Source: Calditrichales bacterium MX18-03
GTDB taxonomy: Bacteria; Bacillota; Clostridia; Lutisporales; Lutisporaceae
Assembly (NCBI GenBank): GCA_021083345.1
Contig: JAJGRE010000004.1
Coordinates: 186,001 to 250,000 of the forward strand
Reading direction: 5' to 3'
Length of the DNA stretch: 64,000 nucleotides
Made by a program: the position numbers and the translations under genes. The notes under the pieces were generated by a model. The model ran no database searches and had not been told where the DNA came from. It saw only the letters and a list, made by a program, of their open reading frames with translations. Every line of letters starts with the position of its first letter. Within the stretch, counting starts at the first letter, position 1. Below are positions 50,191 to 59,782 of this stretch, piece after piece.

Positions 50191-51369
50191 CTACAAAGCC
50201 TTCAATACCTGACCAAGTCTTTTAATGCCCTCTATGATTTTTTCCTCACTCATATTGGAATAATTAAGTCTGAAGGTGTTTTCATGCCCGCCATTGGGAT
50301 AGAAAGCCGCACCGGGCACAAAGGCCACATCATTCTCAATAGCTTTCTGGAAGACATTGGCTGCATCTGCGCCTTCGGGAAGCTCAACCCATATAAAGAG
50401 TCCGCCCCCAGGGTTTGTAAAATTTATCGTATCGGGGAATTCCGACTCGATGGCTTTCAGCATCAGATCCCGTCTTGCCCTGTAGACATCCCTGATCCTT
50501 GCTATGTGTGATTCTATGTCGTAGGTATACACAAAGGCTGCCAGCTCTCTTTGCGCCATGGTGTTGACCTGCAGGTCGGCCGCCTGCTTGAGCATGACAT
50601 ACTTCCTTGTTATTTCGGGCGCAGCCGCAATCCAGCCGATTCGGAGTCCCGGACAGAATATTTTTGAGAAGGAACCCAGATAGATGACGGCACCTTCCGC
50701 ATCATAGCTTTTGACCGCAGGCAGCCTTTCCCCTTCCAAGCCCAGTTCGGCGTATGGATTATCTTCTATAACCGGCACCTGATAGCGGGCAGACAGCGCC
50801 ATCAACATCTTTCTCCGCTCCGGCTCCAGGGTAATACCCGTTGGATTCTGAAAATCCGGGATGGTATAGATGAATTTCGCTCCCGGGTTCTCCTGAAGGA
50901 CCTGCTCCAGTGCATCCATCCGCATGCCGCCTTCGTCCATGGCTACCTCCGCGAACCTAGGCCTGTAGGGCCTGAAGGCACTGATAGCGCCCACATACGT
51001 AGGGCTCTCGCATATGATCACGTCATGGTCATTCAAAAACAGTTTCCCGGTAAAATCCAGCCCCTGCTGTGATCCATTGGTAAGCAGCACCTGATCCTCG
51101 CTTATTTCTACACCAAATCGCCTCATTCTCTCTACGATATGCTTCCTGAGCGGCAGGAAGCCCTCTGTAGTGGTATACTGAAGCGCCTCTTTCCCGCTCT
51201 CATCCAGCACCTTGCTGCAAATCTGCTTCATTTCCTCAATGGGAAAAAGCTCAGGAGCCGGGTAACCTCCGGCAAAGGATATGACGCCAGGCTTTTGCGT
51301 CAGCTTTGTAATCTCACGTATGGCAGAAGGCTTGACATTTTCCATCCTGTCCGCGAATCCGAATTTCAT
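50191..51369 (-). CDS. PLP-dependent aminotransferase (class I/II, LysN/MocR type)
   Basis: 392 residues, ATG with GGGG eight bases upstream. Fold-type I pattern: ISFAGGYPAPELFPIEE, QYTTTEGFLPLRKHI, LTNGSQQGLDF, YTIPDFQNPTG, VIEDNPYAEL and the PLP lysine in LGSFSKIFCPGLRIGWI. Near relatives are 2-aminoadipate and branched-chain/aromatic aminotransferases. It would give the 2-oxoacid used by the downstream ferredoxin oxidoreductase (same operon). Confidence 0.88.
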   Translation of the reverse strand: MKFGFADRMENVKPSAIREITKLTQKPGVISFAGGYPAPELFPIEEMKQICSKVLDESGKEALQYTTTEGFLPLRKHIVERMRRFGVEISEDQVLLTNGSQQGLDFTGKLFLNDHDVIICESPTYVGAISAFRPYRPRFAEVAMDEGGMRMDALEQVLQENPGAKFIYTIPDFQNPTGITLEPERRKMLMALSARYQVPVIEDNPYAELGLEGERLPAVKSYDAEGAVIYLGSFSKIFCPGLRIGWIAAAPEITRKYVMLKQAADLQVNTMAQRELAAFVYTYDIESHIARIRDVYRARRDLMLKAIESEFPDTINFTNPGGGLFIWVELPEGADAANVFQKAIENDVAFVPGAAFYPNGGHENTFRLNYSNMSEEKIIEGIKRLGQVLKAL

Positions 51370-51381
51370 GCTTGTTACCCC

Positions 51382-51936
51382 CTATTCCTTTTTCCCGGCC
51401 AGCTCCAACCCTTTGTCGAAAGCCCGCCTGTTCAGCTCTGCCGCTTTGGGCTTCTCTGAAAAGCGCGCTTCCAGGGCCTGGTAAAAGGCTTCCCTGGCTA
51501 CAGCCTGCGTCAAGCCCACAATGGTTCCAATGGCGATGATGTTGGCGATGGCCGGATTTCCCAGCTCCAGCGCCAGCCGGTTGAAGGGATGGCCATATTG
51601 ACTTGCCTGGACGTTCTGTGCCGCAGTCACAGTTCCACTGTCAAAAACCAACAGGCAATCCGGATCCAGCTTCCCGGCATACCTGTCATAGGCTGCCTGT
51701 GCAAGTGCCAGCACCACATCGGCTTTCATGACCTCCGGAAAATAGATCTCACGTTTGCTGATGATGATATCGGACTTGGTAAAGGTTCCTCTGGTTTCCA
51801 CGCCATAAGAGGAGGTCAATGTGGCCTTTGCATCCCCATAGACCGTTGCCGCTTCCCCCAATATGGAGCCTCCCAGTATCAGGCCCTGCCCCCCCACACC
51901 GCTCAGAATGATCTCCCATCTATCCTTCACGCTCAC
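51382..51936 (-). CDS. 2-oxoacid:ferredoxin oxidoreductase, gamma subunit
   Basis: 184 residues. The POR_gamma domain begins LSGVGGQGLILGGSILGEAA and has TRGTFTKSDIIIS. It begins at GTG 51936 or 51930, overlapping the beta gene; the second has AAGGGG nine bases upstream and the first only three, so the second may be used. The subunit holds part of the CoA-binding interface. Order in the operon is delta, alpha, beta, gamma. Confidence 0.88.
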   Translation of the reverse strand: MSVKDRWEIILSGVGGQGLILGGSILGEAATVYGDAKATLTSSYGVETRGTFTKSDIIISKREIYFPEVMKADVVLALAQAAYDRYAGKLDPDCLLVFDSGTVTAAQNVQASQYGHPFNRLALELGNPAIANIIAIGTIVGLTQAVAREAFYQALEARFSEKPKAAELNRRAFDKGLELAGKKE

Positions 51937-52768
51937 TCACCCCTTTGCTTACGGAAGCTTCGGCAAGCGCCATAACAGCCTCATATCGGGTGCTGTAATC
52001 CACGCTTTCTTTATCGGTAAACTTCCCTATGACGAATTTATTCTCCCATTCTGCTTGGGGCTTCTTTTCCGCCTCTTTCAACGTGATGGCATTTTCCTTG
52101 ATCCACTGCATCATCTTAGGCGCCGTCTTCATGCCGTTATGGCGTCCATAATGAGTGGGACAGGGTGACAGCGCTTCCACAAAGGAAAAGCCCTTTTTCC
52201 GGATTGCCTCGGTGATAAAGCCCTCCAGCTGAATGACATTTAAGACATGGCTTCTGGCCACATAAGGCGCCCCTGCTGCTTCCACCAGCCTGCAAAGGTC
52301 AAACGCGCTCTCAATATGACCGAACTGGGAGGTGGTGGTATAGGTCTCTTCCAGAGTCGTGCCGGAGTATTGCCCTCCTGTCATACCGTAGTTGAAGTTG
52401 TTCACCACAATGGCAGTGATATCCACATTCCTTCTGGCTGCATGAATCAAATGGTTGCCGCCGATGGTTGCCCCGTCTCCGTCACCCATCAGGGCTATTA
52501 CCTTCAGCTCCGGATTCGCCAGCTTGATGCCGGTGGCAAAGCCCAAGGCCCTGCCGTGGGTGCCGTGGAAGGTATTGGTGTTGATATAGTCATCCGCCTT
52601 GCCCCAGCAGCCTATTCCTGTAACAACAACGGTGTTGTGCCTATCCAGCTGCAGCTTGGCAAAGGCTCTGAGGATGGCACCGAGGACGATTCCGTTACCG
52701 CAGCCGCTGCACCAGAAAAGCGGCATCCTGCTTTTTACCAGATAATCGTCATACTTCATTTCCGGCAT
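51920..52768 (-). CDS. 2-oxoacid:ferredoxin oxidoreductase, beta subunit (TPP-binding)
   Basis: 282 residues, ATG with GGAGGTG five bases upstream. WCSGCGNGIVLGAI, GIGCWGKADDYINTN and the thiamin diphosphate/Mg motif MGDGDGATIGGNHLIHAARRN..NNFNYGMTGGQ. No extra 4Fe-4S domain, so electrons go through the delta subunit. Together with alpha it decarboxylates a 2-oxoacid to acyl-CoA and reduces ferredoxin. Sequence type is KorB/VorB-like rather than pyruvate-specific. Confidence 0.9.
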   Translation of the reverse strand: MPEMKYDDYLVKSRMPLFWCSGCGNGIVLGAILRAFAKLQLDRHNTVVVTGIGCWGKADDYINTNTFHGTHGRALGFATGIKLANPELKVIALMGDGDGATIGGNHLIHAARRNVDITAIVVNNFNYGMTGGQYSGTTLEETYTTTSQFGHIESAFDLCRLVEAAGAPYVARSHVLNVIQLEGFITEAIRKKGFSFVEALSPCPTHYGRHNGMKTAPKMMQWIKENAITLKEAEKKPQAEWENKFVIGKFTDKESVDYSTRYEAVMALAEASVSKGVSEREG

Positions 52769-53910
52769 TTTGACACCTCCCTGATCTGTTCCATGATTTC
52801 AAAGGGTGTAATGGCCTCGCTGTTTACCTTGTTGACGCCGATGACGGGAATGCCGCTGTCATTGACTCTGCAGACCTCTCTGATAATCTGTCCCAGATTC
52901 ATTTCAGGCACGATAATGGCTTTCATCCTGCTGCACAGCGCTCTCACCTGGGAATCTGCAAAAGGCCATATCGTCACCAGCTGCAGCACCCCCACCCGGA
53001 TGCCCTCCCCCCTCGCAAGGTCCATGGCTTCCAGGGCAGAACGGGTAGAGCAGCCGAAAGTGATGACGGCGAATTCCGCATCCTCCAGCTTATATTCTTT
53101 TGTCATGACGATATCGTCTTTGTTGTTCTCGATTTTATCAGTATAATGACGGATGAATTTATCCGCATTCTCCGGTTTGCTGTTGGGAAATCCGGTTTCA
53201 TCATGGGTGGAGCCGGTCAGCCGGACGATAAACCGGCTGCCGTAAGCAGCAAGGGGTGCAATTCCATCCGCATCTGCCTGGAAAGGCTTGTAGTCAGCGG
53301 GATCACAGGCAGGCTGCTTTCTGTCTGTCACATCATAGGTTCCGGGCTTCCGGATAATCATTTTTTCTTTCATATGCCCCACGATCTCATCTGCCAGCAG
53401 GATCACCGGCGTACGGTACTTCTCAGAAAAATTAAACGCCGTTATGGTCAGGTCAAAGCACTCCTGCACTGAAGAAGGCGAGAGTACGATGATGCCATGG
53501 TCGCCGTGGGTACCCCATCGGCTTTGCATGACGTCAGCCTGTGCGGGCTTCGTCGCCAGCCCTGTGCTTGGTCCTGACCGCTGGATGTCAATGATGACGC
53601 AGGGGATCTCCGCCATGACTGCCACACCCAAGTTTTCCTGCATCAGCGAAAACCCCGGGCCGCTGGTTGCGGTATAAGACTTTTTCCCTGATGCGGATGC
53701 GCCTATGACAGCTGCAATGCTGCCGATTTCATCCTCCATCTGAATGTACAAGCCGCCCAGCTGCGGAAGTCGTCTGGATGAGATCTCGGCTATTTCGGAT
53801 GAGGGCGTAATGGGATAGCCGGCATAAAACCTGGCGCCTGCAGCAAAAGCACCCTCTGCAATGGCTTCATTTCCTTGTATGAACCGGATACTGTTATTTG
53901 GGTTCATCAC
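52756..53910 (-). CDS. 2-oxoacid:ferredoxin oxidoreductase, alpha subunit
   Basis: 384 residues, GTG or the adjacent ATG (53907) after GGAGG. Starts FIQGNEAIAEGAFAAGARFYAGYPITPSSEIAE, typical of KorA/VorA, and has the GPGFSLMQENLGVA and SGPSTGLATKPAQ motifs. It contributes substrate binding in the alpha-beta heterodimer. Overlaps with the beta and delta genes show coupled translation. Confidence 0.9.
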   Translation of the reverse strand: MMNPNNSIRFIQGNEAIAEGAFAAGARFYAGYPITPSSEIAEISSRRLPQLGGLYIQMEDEIGSIAAVIGASASGKKSYTATSGPGFSLMQENLGVAVMAEIPCVIIDIQRSGPSTGLATKPAQADVMQSRWGTHGDHGIIVLSPSSVQECFDLTITAFNFSEKYRTPVILLADEIVGHMKEKMIIRKPGTYDVTDRKQPACDPADYKPFQADADGIAPLAAYGSRFIVRLTGSTHDETGFPNSKPENADKFIRHYTDKIENNKDDIVMTKEYKLEDAEFAVITFGCSTRSALEAMDLARGEGIRVGVLQLVTIWPFADSQVRALCSRMKAIIVPEMNLGQIIREVCRVNDSGIPVIGVNKVNSEAITPFEIMEQIREVSKCRK

Positions 53911-54097
53911 CGCTCACCTCCAACTGTATCGCAAAATCCGGACACCGCAGCACACAAAGCTTGCAGCCCGTACACCTCTCCTGATATTCAGGCACCGGCG
54001 TCCCATCCCGTTCCTGTGTGAACACCTTTACAGGGCAGAACGCGGCACATATGCCGCAGCCCTTGCACCAGGCGGTATTGACACTTATTCTGTTCAT
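53894..54097 (-). CDS. 2-oxoacid:ferredoxin oxidoreductase, delta (ferredoxin) subunit
   Basis: 67 residues; ATG of MNRISV is chosen since AAGGAG lies eight bases upstream. Two 4Fe-4S motifs: CKGCGICAAFCP and CTGCKLCVLRCP. It carries electrons from the TPP centre to free ferredoxin. First of the four subunit genes. Confidence 0.9.
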   Translation of the reverse strand: MNRISVNTAWCKGCGICAAFCPVKVFTQERDGTPVPEYQERCTGCKLCVLRCPDFAIQLEVSGDEPK

Positions 54098-54135
54098 TCC
54101 CCTACTCCTTTCGAAAAACTTATATACAGTCAATG

Positions 54136-54660
54136 CTATTCGTTTTGCCCGATAATCGCCGTTTCATATAAGCCGTCGAAGACTTTGACGATCTGTGTAC
54201 TCTGCTCCATCATGGCATTGTAGCGCTTCCGGTGCGACTCTTTAAACTGTTTCCTGCTGACCACATCACCATTGTGCCTGTAGTCCTCCATATACAACAG
54301 GTAGGCTTTAAGATCCTCGCACAGAAGCCTTATATCCCCGCTGACCACCGCTATATCCTGGTAGTTGAAATGAAAGTCCTCAACGTGTTTCATACATGAG
54401 ATGACCTTATCCTTTTGTACGTCGTAGCTTTGCCAGAAGCTGTCCTCAAAGCCTTCATCCTTTGCTGCCTCCTTGTCAACCAGCTTCGCCAGCTCTGTCA
54501 AAGCAATGGCAAGCTTGTTGTACAGCCCGATGGCCTCGTTGTATTCATTGACTTTGTCTGCGTTAAGCTTGATCCGGCTGATATCGCCACCAGCACAGGC
54601 ACACAGGCAGATACAGGCTGCCAGCAAACAGAAGGCGGCTGCGATCCTTCGCATTGTCAT
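54136..54660 (-). CDS. Lipoprotein of unknown function in the catabolic operon
   Basis: 174 residues. Signal peptide with lipobox LCAC (about residues 17-22), then an all-helical domain (RIKLNADKVNEYNEAIGLYNKLAIALTELAKLVDKEA...). No family recognised. It lies between the symporter and the ferredoxin subunit with gaps of 29 and 38 bp, so it is cotranscribed with genes for cytosolic metabolism. A role with the symporter is possible. Confidence 0.65.
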   Translation of the reverse strand: MTMRRIAAAFCLLAACICLCACAGGDISRIKLNADKVNEYNEAIGLYNKLAIALTELAKLVDKEAAKDEGFEDSFWQSYDVQKDKVISCMKHVEDFHFNYQDIAVVSGDIRLLCEDLKAYLLYMEDYRHNGDVVSRKQFKESHRKRYNAMMEQSTQIVKVFDGLYETAIIGQNE

Positions 54661-54689
54661 CGGATACCAACCCTTTCCCCACCTAAATT

Positions 54690-56096
54690 CTATGCTTCAA
54701 TGTTTTTGGGCGCGTCTTTCTTGAAAAGGATGCTGAAGAACACAGTAGCAAATACCGCCGTTATGACGGAGGCATAGGTTTCGGTCAGCGCAGGATGGAT
54801 CGGGAACTCCCCGTAAATGGCTTTGTAAGCTACCCAGATGAAGCCTACAACAGCGGTGAATACCATACTGTATATCGCCCCCTTGGGGGAAGTAGCCTTC
54901 CAATAAATTGCAAACAGCAATACCACAAACAGGGAACCGCGAAGCGTATAGGCAAAATAGACCATATCCAAGATGCGTGTGCTGCCGTACATGAAGACCG
55001 AAAGGACAATGCAGATCAGTCCGGCAATACCTGTTGATATCCTGGAAACCAGCAGCACACGTGCATCGGAGGCCTGGGGTCTCAGGACCCTTTGGTACAG
55101 GTCCTTGGTAAACATCGTGCCCGCTGCCAGGATGATGGGGGATACCGTAGACAATATGGCAGCCAGGATGGAAGCCAGAACGATTCCGCCGGCCACCGGC
55201 TGCAGATTCATCATCAGTGTAGGCAATGCCAGCTTTGCGTTGGCAAGATCAGGAAACTTTGCCTTCGCCGCCATGCCCAGCATAGCAGTCAGAATACCGA
55301 AGGGTGCAACGGCAAAGGCCGTTATCAGGGCGGATTTTTTTGCAACATTGACGTCCCTTGCTGCCAGGATGGGCTGTATCCCGGCCTGTGCCGTGCATGC
55401 GCCCAATATGGACGCGATGATCCAGGAGCTGACCTTGGGCATTCCGATGCTGAACCAACCGAAATACGGGTTGGCAGGCAGTGCCGTCCTCAGGGACTGA
55501 AGGCCGCCGATATCCCTTCCCACCAGGATCAGCGCCAGGATAACGCCGCCATACATTGCAGCCAGGTGCATGATATTGGTATAACCTATAGCGACCATGC
55601 CTCCGGCCAGGGTGTACAAAATAAAGCCTATTCCCAGCACCACCACGGCAACGTTATAATCCAGGCCCAACACCGATACGCCCAACGTACCCGCTGCGAT
55701 GATCTGTGAAGTTCCTACCACCAGCATGACAAAGGTAAGCAATATGCTTGCTACCACTCTGGCGTTCACACCCACATATTTCTCGACAATCCCGGGGACT
55801 GTCACCGTTTCAAGGCTTCTGTACAGCTTGGCGAAGAACAGTGCCAGAACAATGATGCCGATACCGTTTGAAATGGTATACCATGCGCCTGAAAGCCCAT
55901 AAGCATACCCATATTCCGAAACGCCGGTGGTGGATGTTCCGCCAAGCCATTCTCCCGTACCGGCAGCTACACACATCAAGACCCCCAGTCCTGCGCCATG
56001 GAACGCATCAGCGCTTTTGGACCTTTTCTGCGCGTAGATGCCGATGGCGACCGTTGCAACAAAATATAAAAGGATGATGAAAACCTGAACGGACAT
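54690..56096 (-). CDS. Sodium:solute symporter (SSS family)
   Basis: 468 residues, ATG with GGAGG eight bases upstream. About 13 hydrophobic helices; family marks are GTGEWLGGTSTTGVSEYGYAYGLSG, the long helix GGMVAIGYTNIMHL (region of the Na+ site) and LAAILSTVSPIILAAGTMFTKDLY. It would bring in the amino acid, or related acid, used by the operon, with sodium. First gene after a sigma-54 promoter. Confidence 0.9.
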   Translation of the reverse strand: MSVQVFIILLYFVATVAIGIYAQKRSKSADAFHGAGLGVLMCVAAGTGEWLGGTSTTGVSEYGYAYGLSGAWYTISNGIGIIVLALFFAKLYRSLETVTVPGIVEKYVGVNARVVASILLTFVMLVVGTSQIIAAGTLGVSVLGLDYNVAVVVLGIGFILYTLAGGMVAIGYTNIMHLAAMYGGVILALILVGRDIGGLQSLRTALPANPYFGWFSIGMPKVSSWIIASILGACTAQAGIQPILAARDVNVAKKSALITAFAVAPFGILTAMLGMAAKAKFPDLANAKLALPTLMMNLQPVAGGIVLASILAAILSTVSPIILAAGTMFTKDLYQRVLRPQASDARVLLVSRISTGIAGLICIVLSVFMYGSTRILDMVYFAYTLRGSLFVVLLFAIYWKATSPKGAIYSMVFTAVVGFIWVAYKAIYGEFPIHPALTETYASVITAVFATVFFSILFKKDAPKNIEA

Positions 56097-56146
56097 AAGC
56101 CATTCCTCCTTCTGGTTATGGTATTATTGCGATTAACCGTCTTTAT

Positions 56147-56162
56147 TGCAAAATGCGTACCA
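56147..56162 (-). promoter_or_regulatory. Sigma-54 promoter of the nine-gene operon
   Basis: Minus strand TGGTACGCATTTTGCA: -24 GG and -12 GC are ten bases apart, matching TGGCAC-N5-TTGCW at 15 of 16 fixed or allowed places except C4. It lies about 50 bp before the symporter start. Upstream, two direct repeats (TTTGCATG, GTTGCATG, 56199-56222) are possible activator sites. Confidence 0.8.
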
Positions 56163-56313
56163 GTTTTGAAGGCGCTGCTTTACATCTGTTTTCTTACGTT
56201 TGCATGGCGTTTCCCGTTGCATGTCCCCCTGTGCGCCGGAGTGCTTTACCTATGTTTTTAATTTGTGAACAATTTGTCATTTTAACGTTTTAAAAATGAA
56301 CGACAAGAACAAT

Positions 56314-56347
56314 AAAAAAACCGCTGAGCTTTTCATCAACGGTTTTT
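56314..56347. terminator. Terminator of the sigma-54 activator gene
   Basis: Stem AAAACCG-TGA/TCA-CGGTTTT with one mismatch, T-rich on both strands, 18 bp after the activator's stop. The gap 56097-56364 holds this terminator and the symporter promoter; no gene. Confidence 0.65.
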
Positions 56348-56364
56348 GACTTCTTTATTCAATT

Positions 56365-58305
56365 TCAGGAGCACTCTGTAGTACTATCCTCCAGTTCTTT
56401 CAGCCGTTTCCAAAGCGTGGTCCTGCTGATCCCGAGCTTTTCTGCCAGAAGCGACTTGTCATCCTTCAGCATGCTGCCCACAGCCCGGATCAGCTGCAGC
56501 TCCATATCCTTCAGCGGTCCCAGCTTTACAGGGATCGTACCGGCATCTTCATTCTCCTGTAGAGGTGCTTCTCCCTGTATTCCGTAAAAGTGCTCGGACA
56601 AAAGCTCCTGGATGAAGCTGAATGGCACCGTCGGCTGATTTGAAAGGATGATGACCCTTTCAATGAAGTTCTCCAACTCCCTGACATTTCCCAGCCAGCT
56701 ATATGCCTTTAAAGCATTCATCCCTTCTTCGCATATTTCCTTTACCCCCGATTGATGCTCCCGGCTCAATCTCCCCATCAGGAACCTTACAATCAGAGGA
56801 ATATCTTCCTTGCGTTCCCTTAGGGCCGGCAGCCTCAGGTTCAATATACTGATCCTGTAATACAGGTCTTCCCTGAACTTGCCTTCCCGAACCATTTTGT
56901 ACAGATTGCAGTTTGTGGCTGCTATGATTCTGACGTCCACATTCAGGATATAGTCCCCTCCGATCCGGAGTACCTCTTTCTCCTGCAGGACCCTCAGGAG
57001 TCTGCTTTGCAGGCTTAAGGGCATCTCTCCTATCTCATCCAAAAAGATGGTGCCCTTGTGGGCCAGCTCGAACAGGCCGGGCTTCCCGCCTTTTTTTGCC
57101 CCCGTAAAAGCCCCTTCCTCGTAGCCGAAAAGCTCGGATTCCAGCAGGCTTTCCGGCAAAGCGGCGCAGTTGATGGCAACAAAAGGCCCCTCCTTCCGCG
57201 AACTGACATTATGTATGGACTGCGCAAAAAGCTCCTTGCCGCTGCCGGTCTCCCCTTCTATCAATATGGTAGTGGCCGACTTAGCATACCTCTCGGCCTT
57301 CTGTATGGTATCCTTCATGATCATGCTGCTTCCAACAATGTCCTTGAAGGTGTATCTGGCCACCAGACCCTTATTGTAAAGCTGAGTCCTGACCTTCTGC
57401 TCCAGCCTTTGCAGCTTTGTCACATCCTGAAAGGTGATGATGGTGCCGGCCGGCTCGTTATCCACCACGATTATGACCCGGTTGGCAATGACCTGTATGT
57501 TATCCATTCTCAGAAGCTTGCCTATTTCATTGCTGCCGTCGCCATACAGCAGCCTGAAGGGATGGTCGGCATCATAGCCGGACACCGGGTACCCGATAGC
57601 CTTCTCCTGCTTCAGGTTGAGCAGTTTGCTTGCAGCAGGGCTGAAGGTGGTGATGATACCGTCCTTATCCAAGGCGATAATACCCTCTCCGGAGAAGTCG
57701 ATGACGGTCTTAAGCCACTCCGCCTTTTCCTTCTCCCGTCTGCCGAAATCACAGATATTCCTTGCACTGATGATGGCTTGCCTTATGGCCTTTACATGGG
57801 TTTCGATCATGACCACCTTGATATTCCTGCTCCCGGCCGCCTCCATGACACAGCTGCCCATACCCACCAGCGTCAGCTTTTCCAAGGCAACCGCTTCCTC
57901 GATCTGCCGTTTCAGCTCATTCCTGTCCGAATAGGGAAAAACCTTAAAGTCTATATTCAAGGCGCTTTTCACTTTTTCCAGGTTGTGCAGCATCTCGCTC
58001 TTATAGCTGACGATACCGATGGTATTGCCGAATTCCTTCGCTTGCAGAAGGGCATTCAGGAAATCGGTAATACCGATTTCTATATCAACCACCGGTATGC
58101 TGACAATACTCTTGATGGCCGCTGCAGTGCCGCCTTGACTGATGATCACATCATAGAAGCCCTCCATATTCTGAGCATAAAGGTGACCGTTTTTCATGAT
58201 GCCCCCTTCATGGATCGTCATGGGTATGTCCAGCTCCTCCGCTATTCGTCCGGCCGTTCTGGTTAATTCGGGATAAGTGGATATAAACAGTATTCTCGGC
58301 TTCAA
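56365..58305 (-). CDS. Sigma-54-dependent activator with PrpR_N sensor domain
   Basis: 646 residues from a TTG start with GGGGA seven bases upstream. Residues 1-180 are a PrpR_N-type sensor ([34 protein letters not shown]). A PAS domain follows at about 200-310 ([17 protein letters not shown]). The AAA+ domain has Walker [13 protein letters not shown] and GAFTGA, the sigma-54 contact loop. The C-terminus has a Fis-type HTH ([19 protein letters not shown]). It most likely activates the symporter operon next to it and, by promoter similarity, the oxidoreductase operon. BkdR of Bacillus gives a parallel for ptb-buk control. Confidence 0.92.
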   Translation of the reverse strand: MKPRILFISTYPELTRTAGRIAEELDIPMTIHEGGIMKNGHLYAQNMEGFYDVIISQGGTAAAIKSIVSIPVVDIEIGITDFLNALLQAKEFGNTIGIVSYKSEMLHNLEKVKSALNIDFKVFPYSDRNELKRQIEEAVALEKLTLVGMGSCVMEAAGSRNIKVVMIETHVKAIRQAIISARNICDFGRREKEKAEWLKTVIDFSGEGIIALDKDGIITTFSPAASKLLNLKQEKAIGYPVSGYDADHPFRLLYGDGSNEIGKLLRMDNIQVIANRVIIVVDNEPAGTIITFQDVTKLQRLEQKVRTQLYNKGLVARYTFKDIVGSSMIMKDTIQKAERYAKSATTILIEGETGSGKELFAQSIHNVSSRKEGPFVAINCAALPESLLESELFGYEEGAFTGAKKGGKPGLFELAHKGTIFLDEIGEMPLSLQSRLLRVLQEKEVLRIGGDYILNVDVRIIAATNCNLYKMVREGKFREDLYYRISILNLRLPALRERKEDIPLIVRFLMGRLSREHQSGVKEICEEGMNALKAYSWLGNVRELENFIERVIILSNQPTVPFSFIQELLSEHFYGIQGEAPLQENEDAGTIPVKLGPLKDMELQLIRAVGSMLKDDKSLLAEKLGISRTTLWKRLKELEDSTTECS

Positions 58306-58345
58306 CGGTTATTCCCCCTTATCACAATATTCCTTTATCTTGCAG

Positions 58346-59701
58346 CTATCCTGCCTGTATATGGGATGCCTGCCCGCTTCCTTTCAGTGCACTGACCCGG
58401 TCTGCTGCCGGTTTTATCAGCAAGTGGCATAAGGGCAGCAGATACAAATAGACGGCATATGGTATATAACCCGCACCGACCGACAAAGCAGCTGCCGGAA
58501 CAGCCCCCGCAATATTCCAGGGGATCAGGGCAGCCATCACCACCACTGAATTCTCAAGATCCACGGCCAGTTCATAGGGTTCGCTGCCTTTGCCGTTATA
58601 CAGGCCCTGCACCAGCTGATAAGTCAGCATAATGGCAAGGACCTGGCTGCAGCCGAAGGCTACGGCAAAAACACCGGCAGACAGCATGGTTCCAAAGGGA
58701 CCAATCTTTTCACTCAGTTGTTTGACCTGCCGGTTTGCTTCCTTCAGCATACCGGTGCTTTCCAGAATGCCGGATATGGAAAAGGAAACCAGCACCACTA
58801 GCCCCACATTCAGCATGGAGGCAATGCCGCCTCCCTTTATGATATCTATTGTAAAGCCATGTTTCATATGATAACCGTACAGGATAAAGCCTAAAAGCTC
58901 AGAAACCGAACAATGCTGCACAAAAACCGCAGCACCGGCTCCCGTCAGGATGCTGAGCAGCATGGACAGCTTGACGTCAACTCTGAACAGGCTGAGAATC
59001 AGGATCACTAATGCAGGCAGCATCACCCAGCCGTTCAGGACAAAATCCGATGCAAGCCCCCAGCCGATGCCGCTTCCTGCCGTGTAGACAGGATGTCTTA
59101 CAGACAAAATGCCGTAAATGATAAGCGACAAAACGAAGGGCATGACGGTAGTCAAAAACATATTCCCAATGTTCTTGTATAGCTTTGTCCCGGTTATAGC
59201 TGCTACCAGGTTGGCGCTGGAGGACATCGGGGAACACCGGTCCCCGAAATAAGCGCCTGCGATGATGGCCCCCGCTACCATATTGGGATCGATCATACTG
59301 CCCTTGGCCATAATCATCAGGATCACGCCCACCGTTCCCACTGTTCCGAAGGACGTACCCAGCAGAAAGGAAATCAGGCAGCAAAGCAGAAAAGCGGATA
59401 AAAGGAACATTCTGGGCTGAATGAACTGCATGCCGTAGTAGACCATATAAGCCACCGTACCGGAGGCTCGCCAGACCGCAGTAATAGCACCTATCAGCAG
59501 AAGTATACCGATGATCAGCCAGGCCTTCCTGATGCTGGACATGACCGACTTCATAAGTATCCCTGCTTTGTGCCCTCTGAGCAGCGCCATGATGAAGAAT
59601 ACAGCAAAACCCGAAAGAAGGGGATATAAAATCCATATCCCCTTGTAAATACTGATCATTAAAAGTGTGAAAACTGCAGCAAATGCTGTGAAGACAGCCA
59701 A
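58346..59701 (-). CDS. NhaC-type Na+/H+ antiporter
   Basis: 451 residues from TTG 59701, chosen because AGGAAG lies about seven bases before it; the longer frame to GTG 59776 has no site. About 11 helices with GTSFGTVGTVGVILMIMAKG, GAIIAGAYFGDRCSPMSSSANL and MLTYQLVQGLY, typical of NhaC/MleN. It may exchange Na+ and H+, or substrate as MleN does. It would return sodium used by the symporter. A palindrome GTATGC-T-GCATAC (59752-59764) lies before it. It precedes the activator gene by 40 bp. Confidence 0.85.
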   Translation of the reverse strand: MAVFTAFAAVFTLLMISIYKGIWILYPLLSGFAVFFIMALLRGHKAGILMKSVMSSIRKAWLIIGILLLIGAITAVWRASGTVAYMVYYGMQFIQPRMFLLSAFLLCCLISFLLGTSFGTVGTVGVILMIMAKGSMIDPNMVAGAIIAGAYFGDRCSPMSSSANLVAAITGTKLYKNIGNMFLTTVMPFVLSLIIYGILSVRHPVYTAGSGIGWGLASDFVLNGWVMLPALVILILSLFRVDVKLSMLLSILTGAGAAVFVQHCSVSELLGFILYGYHMKHGFTIDIIKGGGIASMLNVGLVVLVSFSISGILESTGMLKEANRQVKQLSEKIGPFGTMLSAGVFAVAFGCSQVLAIMLTYQLVQGLYNGKGSEPYELAVDLENSVVVMAALIPWNIAGAVPAAALSVGAGYIPYAVYLYLLPLCHLLIKPAADRVSALKGSGQASHIQAG

Positions 59702-59782
59702 AAAATCACTTCCTATTAGTTCGTATGGTACTGCGAAGAAATACTTGTCCTGTATGCAGCATACAATGGTGTCCACTTTCGA

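Noticed and set aside
57058-58266. 402-codon plus-strand frame
   Set aside because: Antisense to the sigma-54 activator, which has complete family motifs. Shadow frame.
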